A stretch of 64,000 nt of DNA, taken from Pelotomaculum terephthalicicum JT. GTDB lineage: Bacteria > Bacillota > Desulfotomaculia > Desulfotomaculales > Pelotomaculaceae. The position numbers and the translations under genes are program-made. Below, one piece after another: positions 1 through 7,917 of the stretch. The notes beneath the pieces are model-generated. The model had not been told where the DNA came from and made no database searches. It saw only the letters and a list, made by a program, of their open reading frames with translations. How positions within the stretch are numbered: the first letter of the stretch is position 1; every line of letters starts with the position of its first letter. The stretch lies in NCBI RefSeq assembly GCF_022410535.1, contig NZ_JAKNBL010000009.1:1-64000 (forward strand), in the 5' to 3' direction.

Positions 1-502
1 GCTTCTTTGCCATGCCCATTTTTAGGAATGTCGTGAAAAGGACAGTCTTTTTAGCCTGGCATGCCAGAATTTCCAGTTGCTTTATTCCAGATTTAATGAT
101 TCCTCCCATCTAATGCCGAGAGCCTATGTAGTAAAACTTGCCCTTTGTTTTTCATGTTCCACTCTCCTCAAATTTATTTGCAATAAAACTGCATAATAAT
201 TTTAAGGGGCTCGAAAAACAAAGGAAAGCACTGCCAAAACTAGCTATTGGCGTAAATAACGCTGCAAGGGCTATGATGGCAAGACCTTAGGCCGAATGAA
301 GAGCAATGAGTGCGGACACGTCAGTCGCAGCAGAGGATCTCGGCAGGCAGGGTTGGGAGGGTATTACCTAAAAGTTTTTACCACCGCGCCAGCGGTTTAG
401 TCCAAAAAACATTAAATAAACTTGTAGGATAATTAAACATAATTTACTGTAATTTATCTTTTTCATATGAAACATAATTTATGATGTAACCGTTGCCATG
501 AT
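1..502. other. Left-edge region without a confident gene
   Basis: No convincing gene is visible in this stretch. On the minus strand an ATG at 155 follows a good Shine-Dalgarno (AGGAGAG) but the frame closes after 20 codons at 93. A second minus frame is open from an ATG at 109 to the window edge. The two could be one gene broken by a frameshift, or chance. The remainder (about 180-500) is AT-rich and shows no clear terminator, tRNA or repeat. The adjacent recombinase and IS remnants suggest eroded mobile DNA. Confidence 0.25.
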
Positions 503-1440
503 TTAAAAATCTTCTATATAACTCGCCGCAACATCTTCCGGCGGATTCGTATATCGCTGAATATACCGCTGGGATCGGTGGCCGAGACGCCTTTCCAATT
601 CGTAAGGATCGGCTCCAGTTTTTTGGGCCAGATTAAAAGCAAACGTGTGACGCGGGTCATGCGGCCGTAGCGGTGAAATTTTACGCCAATCCCCTTTTAC
701 CTCCGAATCATGCCAGCGACCGATTTGATTTAGAATAGTATTAATTGACCGCGTTGATAGCCGCCCGTTTGGTGAACGTGCCGGAATACCTATTGCGCTT
801 AAAAAAAGCGCTTTTGTATTATCACCCGTATCCCTGGGCGTTCTTGTTCGAGGTAATCTGCCAGCGCAGAACGCGCGTCTGCCGATAAAAATACGGTGCG
901 CTCGGTTTTACCTTTCCCTTGCACCCGAACAATCTGGCCCTGGCGGGCTTTGCGCAAGATATCCACTTCGTTTGGCACCAACTGGTCAAGGTCTAACTTC
1001 ACCAATTCCTCCCGGCGCAGCCCCGTAGAGAGAAGGGTATAGACAATCACCCGGTCACGCAGTGGCCGCCCGTTAGCCAAAACAGGCGCTTCACCTTTCG
1101 CCCAGCGGCGACCCTTTAGCTGGTAAAAACGATGCAACCGGTCACAGATGTTTTTCAGCGACCGAACCTGATCATCATTTAATGAACGCGGCTCTAACGG
1201 GGGAAGCCCCAGCTCACCAATACCTTTTGACGGATCGCCGGCCGGAAATATGTCCTCATCCTGAGCGCAAACCCAGGTGGTAAAGCCGGAGAGTGAAGCC
1301 AAGTGATTGTTAATTGTGGAGTGAGCTAACCCTTGCTCCTTTAATGCTGACTGCCAAGCTACTACATCACGCTTTAGACAGGTTGATATACGGCCATGCC
1401 CATAAAAGTCGGCAAAGAATTCCCGGAACCGTTTTAGGTG
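503..1440 (-). pseudogene. Frameshifted tyrosine recombinase / integrase
   Basis: Remnant of a site-specific recombinase of the XerC/D-integrase type. The N-terminal part (about 1440 down to 830) carries a SAM-like core-binding segment and the first catalytic arginine in TGLRREELVKLDL, then a catalytic-type lysine in VQGKGKTERTVFL. That frame ends at 799. The C-terminal half continues in another frame (about 831 down to 503) with LRPHDPRHTFAF (His-x-x-Arg), LGHRS and the nucleophile tyrosine in YIQRYTNP. A single-base indel near 825-835 would restore one protein. The 5' end runs into an IS3-type fragment near 1440, so the true start may be lost. All five active-site positions are still recognisable, so inactivation looks recent. 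Confidence 0.8.
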
Positions 1441-1650
1441 CAGGTCAGTCGCTCCAGATTTCGGATTGCGAAGATGTGTAAGGCCTTAAAAGTATCAAGG
1501 AGCGGTTACTATGCCTTTATCAAAAGGCCGTTAAGCAAGCGCACAATGAGAAGAAATGCACTATTGGAAACGATTAAGAACATTTTTTTGAGAACAATCA
1601 TAAAATATACGGCGCTCCGCGAATAACCAAGGCGCTGCCGGTTAACAACC
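1438..1650 (+). pseudogene. IS3-family transposase OrfB fragment
   Basis: Short remnant of the OrfB (DDE transposase) N-terminus of an IS3-family element. The segment MCKALKVSRSGYYAFIKRP is the typical helical start of OrfB just after the programmed frameshift. A little downstream NNHKIYGAPRITKAL appears in a different frame, so the fragment is itself frameshifted near 1590. The DDE catalytic core is absent. It abuts the recombinase remnant on the opposite strand, so 1438-1450 is likely a rearrangement junction. No terminal inverted repeats were identified. Confidence 0.7.
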
Positions 1651-1801
1651 GACGAAGATTACATTCCGGAAACGGTTATATTGCTCCTTTAAAACTGAAA
1701 GATATAGCATGATCTCAAAATTAAGCACAATAAGCAGGAATTTTGGTTTCTTTGTGTCTACAACTGCTAGGTAAGGTCACTATGGCTAAACAAGTTCACT
1801 C

Positions 1802-2476
1802 CTATCCGCCCAATGTTATGTCCTGTGTTTCATACCAATCCAAGGCGTTGTATAAATGTTCAGGTTTGAAATCGGGCCATAATTCATCCACAACATAGAA
1901 ATCAGCATATATTGATTGAACCGGGAGAAATCCGCTGAGTCTCCTCCGGCCGCCCCACCTGATAATTAAATCAACGCGCGATATATCAGCTGAAGCTATC
2001 GACTCAAGTAGATTTCCCGCAGATATATTATCTCTCTGGGAGATATTATTTGTTAAATGATTCAAGTCCCATTTCCATCCATAGTTCACCAAAAAGTTAA
2101 TGCGAATAACACCATTTCCGAAGGTTTGTCTTTTAGTATAAGGAATAAGCTCCGGGGGAAACAATGGCGAGCCGAAATCACCGATAACCAGCAAAGCCCC
2201 ATCTTTGTCAATAAACATATTTACAGCTTCGATACATGCCTTCTGAAAAGCCCTCCGCTGAATGGAGGGACGCTTTGTGTTATCCTGAGTAAAACCGTAA
2301 TAAGTTAATTCTTTTATTCCAATATTTTTGCATAATTCATAAAGCCTTAAGCCAGGTTCCAACCCTTTCTCATACCCCGCCTCTTTTGGCAGTCCATTCT
2401 GTACGGCCCATCTTCTATTTCCGTCAGGAATGACTCCTATATGCTTTGGAAGCCGCCGGAACTTCGGTTGGGACAT
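1802..2476 (-). CDS. Divergent cis-prenyltransferase (UppS/CPT family)
   Basis: 224-residue member of the undecaprenyl diphosphate synthase family, which condenses isopentenyl diphosphate in cis onto an allylic diphosphate. The start is the ATG at 2476 behind AGGAGAGGTGAG; an upstream in-frame start at 2542 has no ribosome site. Visible motifs are HIGVIPDGNRRWA (family HxxxMDGNxRWA with the phosphate-binding Asp), YGFTQDNTKRP, and a C-terminal block RWGGRRRLSGF ending in WPDF. In typical UppS that last block reads R-T-S/G-G-E-x-R-L-S-N-F, so the metal-associated Glu and the Asn are replaced here. It is also about 20 residues shorter than usual. It stands alone, not beside cdsA/frr as housekeeping uppS usually does. 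A paralogue with altered chain length or reduced activity is likely. Confidence 0.8.
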   Translation of the reverse strand: MSQPKFRRLPKHIGVIPDGNRRWAVQNGLPKEAGYEKGLEPGLRLYELCKNIGIKELTYYGFTQDNTKRPSIQRRAFQKACIEAVNMFIDKDGALLVIGDFGSPLFPPELIPYTKRQTFGNGVIRINFLVNYGWKWDLNHLTNNISQRDNISAGNLLESIASADISRVDLIIRWGGRRRLSGFLPVQSIYADFYVVDELWPDFKPEHLYNALDWYETQDITLGG

Positions 2477-2680
2477 AGATATCTCACCTCTCCTAATAAG
2501 ATATCCCAACCAGGATAAATTATAACAAGCACCCCCTATCAAACAATAATCCTTTCTACTATCCGGTCTTCTTTTTTACTATTTTCTTAAAAAATATAAA
2601 ATATTATCTTTAATCAAAATCCTAAAAGTTGTAAACTAAAGTTAAATTATAGCATTTTATACTAACAGGGGGATTTAATT

Positions 2681-2938
2681 ATGTTGCCGATAACGTTGGA
2701 GAGAATTGAAAAGCAACTTATTCGTTGGGGTTATCCCTCCCATTTGGTTGAAAATATGAAACCATGGAGTTTGATAAGCTGCTACGCCAGCGAGAAGAAA
2801 AAAAGGGAGGAAAAACAAATAACCGGCCCTCATAAGCGTAAAGTAATTATGGATACAGACGCAACATCAACAAAATCCGAAAAGAGCAGTAAAAAATACC
2901 AAGGCGTTAAAGTACCTTATCGGACCGGTAACAAATAG
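2681..2938 (+). CDS. Small unknown protein, paralogue of the next gene
   Basis: 85 residues, family not recognised. It starts at ATG 2681 after AGGGGG with seven bases of spacing. The N-terminal 40 residues contain the pattern MLP-x2-L-x2-IEK-x-L-x-RWGY-x3-L-x-E-x-M-x-P-x2-L-x-SCY-x3-KK, shared almost position by position with the protein at 3047. The C-terminal half is lysine/serine-rich and probably disordered. There is no signal peptide or membrane segment. The two genes lie about 110 bases apart in the same direction and look like a local duplication. The basic tail could bind nucleic acid, but that is only a guess. Confidence 0.6.
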   Translation: MLPITLERIEKQLIRWGYPSHLVENMKPWSLISCYASEKKKREEKQITGPHKRKVIMDTDATSTKSEKSSKKYQGVKVPYRTGNK

Positions 2939-3046
2939 CAGAATAACCAATTTACGACTATGGTCCTATTTGATTTGGGATATTATGCTCATGCAAAAGG
3001 TGGCGATATTATATATGATACTTAAAAACCCAAGGCGGTGATAAGC

Positions 3047-3232
3047 ATGTTACCGTATGAACTCAATATAATTGAAAAGAGATTGTCGAAATGGGGCTAT
3101 TCTCGATATCTGCTTGAAAGAATGAACCCCATGCGGCTGGTCAGCTGCTATTACAACGCAAAGAAATACCACAATCCGAATGTTAAGCTGTATGAGTGGT
3201 ATGATCAGAAACCGTTCCAATTATATAAATAA
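3047..3232 (+). CDS. Small unknown protein, paralogue of the previous gene
   Basis: 61 residues from ATG 3047, chosen over an in-frame ATG at 3038 because AAGGCGGTG ends six bases upstream of 3047 and the N-terminus then aligns with the paralogue (MLPYELNIIEKRLSKWGY against MLPITLERIEKQLIRWGY). Conserved features are the IEK-x-L-x-(K/R)WGY helix and the SCY-x3-KK end. It lacks the long basic tail of its neighbour and ends in a tyrosine-rich stretch. Family and function are unknown. It converges on the small membrane protein gene at 3242 with only nine bases between the stop codons. Confidence 0.6.
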   Translation: MLPYELNIIEKRLSKWGYSRYLLERMNPMRLVSCYYNAKKYHNPNVKLYEWYDQKPFQLYK

Positions 3233-3241
3233 CCCTGCCTA

Positions 3242-3553
3242 TCAGCGGTTCCCTTCCTTTGACTTTCCGGCTTTGATGTGATTGTTTTTTTGAGCAGAAA
3301 GCGCTCTTTTTTTTAGACAAATATATTGATAGTAGACATAAACAAAAATAATATAAAGCGGCACAGCGGACAGGAATTTGATTTTGCTGGGTATCCACGG
3401 CAAGGAAAACAATATTATTCCCAGCACAGAAACCGCCAGCGCCAGGTTGCGCCATTTTTTTATTTCGGCTCCGCCCGTAATAATCACCTCGCTATTCGCG
3501 TTTATTAAAAGCCCCGCAAATGATAGTATAATATACCCACACCGCTGATTCAA
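3242..3553 (-). CDS. Small two-helix membrane protein, start uncertain
   Basis: Open frame of up to 103 residues with two hydrophobic helices, LALAVSVLGIILFSLPWI and FLSAVPLYIIFVYVYYQYI, followed by a basic cytoplasmic-type tail (KKRALSAQKNNHIKAGK). Family not recognised. The far-upstream TTG at 3553 is unlikely to be the start, because the best promoter (TTGAAT, 17 bases, TATACT) overlaps the first codons. The likely translated part begins near the GTG at 3487, giving about 81 residues, although the only purine-rich sequence (GAGGTGA) includes that GTG itself. A competing minus frame at 3183-3455 lacks the clean membrane profile and was not called. Confidence 0.5.
   Translation of the reverse strand: MNQRCGYIILSFAGLLINANSEVIITGGAEIKKWRNLALAVSVLGIILFSLPWIPSKIKFLSAVPLYIIFVYVYYQYICLKKRALSAQKNNHIKAGKSKEGNR
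3525..3553 (-). promoter_or_regulatory. Candidate sigma-A promoter of the small membrane protein gene
   Basis: Minus strand TTGAAT (3553-3548), 17-base spacer, TATACT (3530-3525). It lies just downstream of the htrA terminator, so this gene probably has its own transcript. It also argues that translation starts downstream of about 3517. Confidence 0.5.
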
Positions 3554-3554
3554 G

Positions 3555-3590
3555 AAATAAAAAAAGCATGGTTTATTTCACCATGCTTTA
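3555..3590 (-). terminator. Rho-independent terminator after htrA
   Basis: Perfect 10-bp stem AAAGCATGGT / ACCATGCTTT (3563-3572 and 3580-3589) with a 7-base loop. On the minus strand it is followed by a run of seven T. It lies 37 bases past the htrA stop and should end htrA transcription. Confidence 0.85.
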
Positions 3591-3626
3591 CGAGGACTTA
3601 AAACAATTATTACGTTCCTAATAATT

Positions 3627-4784
3627 TTATTTTTTCGCTTCAATAGTGGCTGTTACTGACATGCTGTTACCGCCTCTGATAAAATTTATCTCAACCTGGC
3701 TGCCGACCCCGGTCCCGTTTACCAACTCACTCAGCTCATCGGGGCTGCTGACCTTACTGCCGTTATAACCCGTTATCACATCGCCGCGCTGAAGCCCCGC
3801 CTTCGCGGCCGGACCGCCTCCCACCACCTGGGCAATCATCGCCCCGTTTAAATCCTTCAAATTAAAATATTGCGCCACCTCACTGGTTACCGACTGGAGA
3901 TATACACCAAGCCACGGGTGGGTAACCCCGCCTTTATTTACCAAATCGTCGAAAACTGCTTTGACGGTGCTGCAGGGGATGGCAAAGCCGATGCCTTGCG
4001 CCTCGGCATTGATGGCTGTATTGATCCCGACCACTTCACCGTTCAGGTTCAGCAGCGGCCCGCCGCTGTTGCCGGGGTTAATCGAGGCGTCGGTTTGGAG
4101 CAGGTTCTTGTACTGGCGATCCTGCAAAGCAATCGGCCGTCCTTTGGCGCTGATTACTCCCACCGTTACCGTATGATCGAGCCCGTAAGGGTTGCCAATA
4201 GCGATCACCCAATCTCCAACCCTGATGCTGTCTGAATCGCCCAGGGACACAGTGGGCAGTTCGCCGCCGGCATCAATCTTCAACACTGCCAGGTCAAGGT
4301 CATGGTCAGACCCGATTTTTTGGGCCGGGTACGGCTTATCATGACCCGCCAGGGTCACCTCTATTTCGTCGGCTCCGCTGATAACATGCTCGTTGGTCAA
4401 TATATATCCGTCTGCAGATACAATAAAGCCCGATCCCAGACCGCGGCTAACTCTCGGTTGAGACGGAACGAGGTTCTGATTCCCGAAAAATTGTCTGAAA
4501 AAAGGATCATTGAAAAAAGGATCAAGATTGTTGCCGCTGCTTTGTTCTGTAGTATCGATTCTAACCACAGCCGGACTGACGCTGGAAACGATATCAGGGA
4601 TAGTGTCCGGGCCTATTCCCGGCAACGAATTAAAAACCTCTCCCTCATTGGTCTCTTCAGCCCAGGAAAGGCCTGGTAATCCACGGTAGCTGCCGGCACA
4701 AGCCACAGCAGCCACCACCAGGGCAACCGCAAGAAAAGCGATAATTGTTTTCCCCCTGGGTAAAGATTTAAAATATTGGTTCAT
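3627..4784 (-). CDS. htrA: HtrA/DegP-family serine protease with PDZ domain
   Basis: 385-residue membrane-anchored protease and chaperone that degrades misfolded exported proteins outside the membrane. An N-terminal membrane segment (about residues 12-30) precedes the trypsin-like domain. The catalytic triad is visible: His133 in LTNEHVISG, Asp164 in HDLDLAVLKI and Ser240 in NPGNSGGPL. One PDZ domain follows (about 288-380, with GPAAKAGLQRGDVI). The start ATG follows GGGGGAG. It is downstream of a two-component system in the same direction but 109 bases separate them, and that gap holds its own -10 element and possible regulator-binding repeats. Cys29 sits near the end of the membrane segment, but the preceding residues do not make a convincing lipobox. 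Length and order are typical for Gram-positive HtrA. Confidence 0.95.
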   Translation of the reverse strand: MNQYFKSLPRGKTIIAFLAVALVVAAVACAGSYRGLPGLSWAEETNEGEVFNSLPGIGPDTIPDIVSSVSPAVVRIDTTEQSSGNNLDPFFNDPFFRQFFGNQNLVPSQPRVSRGLGSGFIVSADGYILTNEHVISGADEIEVTLAGHDKPYPAQKIGSDHDLDLAVLKIDAGGELPTVSLGDSDSIRVGDWVIAIGNPYGLDHTVTVGVISAKGRPIALQDRQYKNLLQTDASINPGNSGGPLLNLNGEVVGINTAINAEAQGIGFAIPCSTVKAVFDDLVNKGGVTHPWLGVYLQSVTSEVAQYFNLKDLNGAMIAQVVGGGPAAKAGLQRGDVITGYNGSKVSSPDELSELVNGTGVGSQVEINFIRGGNSMSVTATIEAKK

Positions 4785-4829
4785 CTAAAGTCTCCCCCTA
4801 GAATCAATATTTAAAAATGCCGCATACTT

Positions 4830-4883
4830 ATTATACCTTTCTTTTTTAACCGTTTTGTGAACAAATTATGACAAAAATAAAAA
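4830..4883 (-). promoter_or_regulatory. htrA promoter with possible response-regulator repeats
   Basis: On the minus strand a perfect -10 TATAAT (4835-4830) lacks a good -35 at the normal distance. Upstream lie TGTCAT-N4-TGTTCA and TTCACA-N6-TTAAAA, loosely like the hexamer repeats bound by PhoP/WalR-type regulators. A -10 without a -35 suits an activated promoter. Control by the adjacent regulator is inference from position. Confidence 0.35.
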
Positions 4884-4893
4884 TTATGCCATA

Positions 4894-6687
4894 TTAACAG
4901 TCTGAGTATTGCTGCTCTTCAGCGGGAACAACCCTTAGAGCAAAACTAAAAGCGGAACCCCGTCCGACTTCGCTGCGCACTCTCACCAGGCCACCATGCG
5001 CCTCAACTATCTGCTTTACTATGGCCAGACCCAGTCCGGTTCCCCCGAGGCTGCGCGAGCGGGATTTTTCCACCCGGTGGAAACGCTCCCAAATGTACGG
5101 CAGGTCTTCCGGCGGAATGCCTGGACCATGATCGGCCACTTCCACGGTAATACTGCCTTTTTCTTCAACAGCCTTTACGGTGATTGCGCCGCCTGGCAGT
5201 GAATAACGCACCGCGTTTTCCAACAGGTTGGTCAGTACCTGCTCAATCCGGTCTTCATTACCCAGCATTAGGGATAAATCAGCCGGTATATCCAGATCCA
5301 CTTTAACCTGTTGCTGTTCAACCAGCGGCCTCAGCTTGAAGAGAACCCGGGCGGCCAAGTCTGAAACACTAATTGGATTGAGTTCCCAGCGCATTTTGCC
5401 CGATTCAATTATGGCCAGGTCCAGCAGGTCGTGAATCAACCGGTTTAAACGCAAGGTTTCCTGGTGGATTACTTTGAGGTAACGATCCCGGGGCTGACTT
5501 TCGCCTATGGTGCCGTCCATCAAAGCCTCCAGGAACCCTTGAATGGAAGTAAGCGGGGTACGCAGTTCGTGTGAAACATTGGCCACAAAATCCCGCCTTA
5601 ATTGTTCCAGTGTCCGCAATTCCGTTATGTCCTGCAGCACGCCCACAGCGCCGTAGCTGCCGCCCACAGTCTCCCTTAGGGGAGCCAAATGAGCGATGAT
5701 GAACGTTTTACCCTCATTGACTTTAAATTCCGCGGAACAAGGCTCGCCTGACAAGACAACTTCACTGAAAAGACCGGCCAGGCCGGGACAGCAGGAAAGC
5801 TCGGAAACCGGCCGCTCCAGGATTTCTGCCGCATCCACCTGCAAGGTGCGGGAAACAGCCCCGTTTGCCAGGATTACCCGGCCTGAGCCGTCAACCGCCA
5901 GCACTCCTTCTGTCATATTGGTCAAGATGTTCTCAATCTTACCCTTTTCACGCGACAGGGCGCTGATGGTCTGATCCAGAGAACCCGCCAAGTAATTGAA
6001 ATCTTCCGCCAGCCGGCCCACCTCGTCACTTGAGGTCACTTCGACACGCTGCCGGAAGTTGCCCCTGGCCATTTCCCTGGTAACTTCGCTCATTTGGCTT
6101 AAAGGCCGAGAGATGGAGCGGGACAGCCAGAACCCCAGCAGAGCGGACAAAAAAACAACGCCCGCGGCAGCGTAAAAGATCAATAAGCGCACAGCGTTAA
6201 CGGTAGCTGCCATGCCCGAAACAGGAGCTGTCAGAACTAGAGCGCCGGCCACCTCATTGTTAATCTGCACCGGCACTGTTACCGAAAGCATCATCTGTTC
6301 GCTGCGCAGGACAAAACCTCTTTTACTAATAATCTTCCCTTCCAGCACCTGCTTCGCTTCCTCAGCGGTCAACGACAGCTGAGGCAAGCCGCGGAAACCG
6401 GAGTCTCCCCCCAGCAGCAAACCTTCCTTGTCGATAACCGTCAACCGGGCGTCCAAAAAAGTGCCTACCGTGTTGATCAAGAGTTCCATCGGCTGGGTCT
6501 GGCCTTTCTCCAAGTAAACCGCTACAATCCTCGCCATCTCCTGGCCTTTGCGCCCTAGTTCCCTTTCCTTGCTCGTGTAGAAATAATTGGCAAAGAGCTG
6601 GGAGATCGCGATGCCTACGACGGCAAGCGTAACCAGAGCAACAACCAGATAAGAAACCATCAGCTTGGAAAAAAGGCTGTTCCGCAT
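4894..6687 (-). CDS. Sensor histidine kinase (HAMP-PAS-HisKA-HATPase)
   Basis: 597-residue transmembrane sensor kinase of the PhoR/ResE/WalK class. Order: TM1 (about 9-33), extracellular sensing domain (about 34-162), TM2 (about 165-188), HAMP (about 188-240), a PAS-like domain (about 250-355), HisKA with phospho-acceptor His373 in FVANVSHELRTPLTS, and HATPase with the N box NLLENAVRYS, DHGPGIP and GGTGLGLAIVK. It phosphorylates the response regulator encoded immediately upstream. The regulator's stop codon directly abuts this ATG, so the two are translationally coupled. The signal is unknown. The neighbouring htrA suggests an envelope-stress or phosphate-type role, but this is not certain. 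Confidence 0.93.
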   Translation of the reverse strand: MRNSLFSKLMVSYLVVALVTLAVVGIAISQLFANYFYTSKERELGRKGQEMARIVAVYLEKGQTQPMELLINTVGTFLDARLTVIDKEGLLLGGDSGFRGLPQLSLTAEEAKQVLEGKIISKRGFVLRSEQMMLSVTVPVQINNEVAGALVLTAPVSGMAATVNAVRLLIFYAAAGVVFLSALLGFWLSRSISRPLSQMSEVTREMARGNFRQRVEVTSSDEVGRLAEDFNYLAGSLDQTISALSREKGKIENILTNMTEGVLAVDGSGRVILANGAVSRTLQVDAAEILERPVSELSCCPGLAGLFSEVVLSGEPCSAEFKVNEGKTFIIAHLAPLRETVGGSYGAVGVLQDITELRTLEQLRRDFVANVSHELRTPLTSIQGFLEALMDGTIGESQPRDRYLKVIHQETLRLNRLIHDLLDLAIIESGKMRWELNPISVSDLAARVLFKLRPLVEQQQVKVDLDIPADLSLMLGNEDRIEQVLTNLLENAVRYSLPGGAITVKAVEEKGSITVEVADHGPGIPPEDLPYIWERFHRVEKSRSRSLGGTGLGLAIVKQIVEAHGGLVRVRSEVGRGSAFSFALRVVPAEEQQYSDC

Positions 6688-7377
6688 TTATTCAGCCACC
6701 TCAAATTTATAGCCAAGGCCCCAAACTGTCCTGATGTACCGCTTCTTCGCTCCTGTCTCCAGCTTTTCCCGCAGGCGCTTGATATGCGTGTCCACCGTGC
6801 GGGGATCACCAAGGTACTCGTAATCCCACACATTTTTTAACAGCTGCTCCCTGCTGTACAACCTGCCCGGATAACTGGCAAGAAACCAGAGCAGCTCAAA
6901 TTCCTTGGGGGCCAGGGCAACCTCGCGGCCGTCCACTTCAACGCGGTGGCTGTTGTAATCCACAATAATACCGGGATAGCTTAATATTTTCGAACTGGTT
7001 TGACCTGCCAGCGTGCTGCGGCGCAGCACCGCCTTGATCCGCGCCACCAGTTCAATCGGGCTAAAGGGCTTGCAAACGTAGTCGTCCGCCCCCAGTTCCA
7101 GTCCCAGCACCCGGTCGAACTCCTCACCCTTGGCCGTGAGCATGATAATGGGGGTTGTTTTGGTTTTCCGGACCTCCCGGCATACTGACCAGCCGTCCAT
7201 TTTAGGCAGCATTATATCCAGGATAATCAGGTCAGGGCCGGCAGTGCGCAGCTTGGCCAGCGCTTCTTCCCCATCCCAGGCCGATTCCACCCGGAATCCT
7301 TCCTTTTCCAGGTACAGCCTAATCAGATCCTGAACCAGTTCATCGTCATCAACAACCAGGATCATATTTGAAGACAT
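6688..7377 (-). CDS. OmpR/PhoB-family response regulator
   Basis: 229-residue DNA-binding response regulator paired with the kinase gene that follows. The start is ATG 7377 behind GGAGG with seven-base spacing; an upstream in-frame start at 7410 lacks a ribosome site. The receiver domain has the acidic pocket Asp10-Asp11, phospho-acceptor Asp54 (LIILDIMLPKMDG), Thr81 and Lys103 (CKPFSP). The C-terminal winged helix (about 130-228) has the typical EFELLWFLASYPGRLYSREQ recognition region and ends in RTVWGLGYKFE. It is close to PhoP/WalR-type regulators. Targets are unknown; htrA two genes downstream is a plausible one. Confidence 0.93.
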   Translation of the reverse strand: MSSNMILVVDDDELVQDLIRLYLEKEGFRVESAWDGEEALAKLRTAGPDLIILDIMLPKMDGWSVCREVRKTKTTPIIMLTAKGEEFDRVLGLELGADDYVCKPFSPIELVARIKAVLRRSTLAGQTSSKILSYPGIIVDYNSHRVEVDGREVALAPKEFELLWFLASYPGRLYSREQLLKNVWDYEYLGDPRTVDTHIKRLREKLETGAKKRYIRTVWGLGYKFEVAE

Positions 7378-7616
7378 CGTAAGACCTCCTCTGACTCGCG
7401 CTCCGGACAAGGAACAGACAGGCCGGACCGTCCCCTTGTCATTGTCAGGAGAACTGTCCCCTTGCCACTCTTGTTGATATTTTCTTATGCTATACGCACT
7501 ATTATTGTTGGTTCATACGCTGTTCCATGATATAATAAAATGATCTTTTTTTACATGCTTAACAGTATAATTATCTTAGCTATCCCATCGGGTCAACGCA
7601 ATAAAGAATTAGCCGG
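7378..7616. other. Intergenic region upstream of the response regulator
   Basis: Gene-free stretch between the regulator start and the tRNA terminator. It contains a pair of short GTCCCCTTG repeats (7425-7467) and AT-rich DNA with no promoter that could be assigned with confidence. Confidence 0.5.
7425..7467. repeat. Tandem near-repeat of a GTCCCCTTG motif
   Basis: Two related 15-16 base units, ACCGTCCCCTTGTCA and AACTGTCCCCTTGCCA, lie about 26 bases apart. They resemble the arms of the inverted repeat at 10650-10718 (GAACGTCCCCCTGCTT), suggesting a dispersed intergenic repeat family. Confidence 0.5.
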
Positions 7617-7666
7617 GTATAAAAAAATATACAAGACTTTTGCCTGCTACATCCAAAAATCTTGTA
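7617..7666 (-). terminator. Terminator downstream of tRNA-Leu
   Basis: Stem TACAAGA / TCTTGTA (7630-7636 and 7660-7666), extended by TTTT/AAAA pairs around one mismatch. On the minus strand a T-rich tract follows (7621-7629). It ends the tRNA transcript about 16 bases beyond the CCA end. Confidence 0.7.
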
Positions 7667-7681
7667 CTCTTGGTTTTGCTA

Positions 7682-7769
7682 TGGTGCGGCAGAAGGGACT
7701 TGAACCCCCACGAGCTTAATGCCCACTAGAACCTGAATCTAGCGCGTCTGCCAATTCCGCCACTGCCGC
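7682..7769 (-). tRNA. tRNA-Leu (anticodon CAG)
   Basis: 88-base type II tRNA including an encoded 3' CCA. The acceptor stem GCGGCAG / CTGCCGC is perfectly paired, and the anticodon stem CTAGA / TCTAG encloses loop TTCAGGT, giving anticodon CAG. There is a long variable arm, as expected for leucine, and a GGTTCAAGTCC T arm. It reads CUG codons. Confidence 0.97.
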
Positions 7770-7815
7770 AAGATTAAATTGCAACCTTAATAATTATTAC
7801 AGAATCACGGGTTTT

Positions 7816-7844
7816 ATTATAGCACGATAAAAAAATCAGGTCAA
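7816..7844 (-). promoter_or_regulatory. Sigma-A promoter of tRNA-Leu
   Basis: Minus strand TTGACC (7844-7839), 17-base spacer, TATAAT (7821-7816). This is a near-perfect housekeeping promoter about 45 bases before the tRNA 5' end. Confidence 0.85.
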
Positions 7845-7917
7845 TATGATAAGTTTCAAAATTGCTTGGCTTTAAATTATAAACTGAACAAGTTCCATAA
7901 AAAGAGAGGGGTTATCG

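Noticed and set aside
3183-3455. 90-residue minus frame overlapping the small membrane protein
   Set aside because: Poor hydrophobic profile and overlap with the stop of the 3047 gene. The other minus frame has two clean membrane helices.
4690-4700. HtrA Cys29 as a lipoprotein anchor
   Set aside because: The preceding residues (A-V-A) do not fit a normal lipobox and the hydrophobic segment works as a plain membrane anchor.
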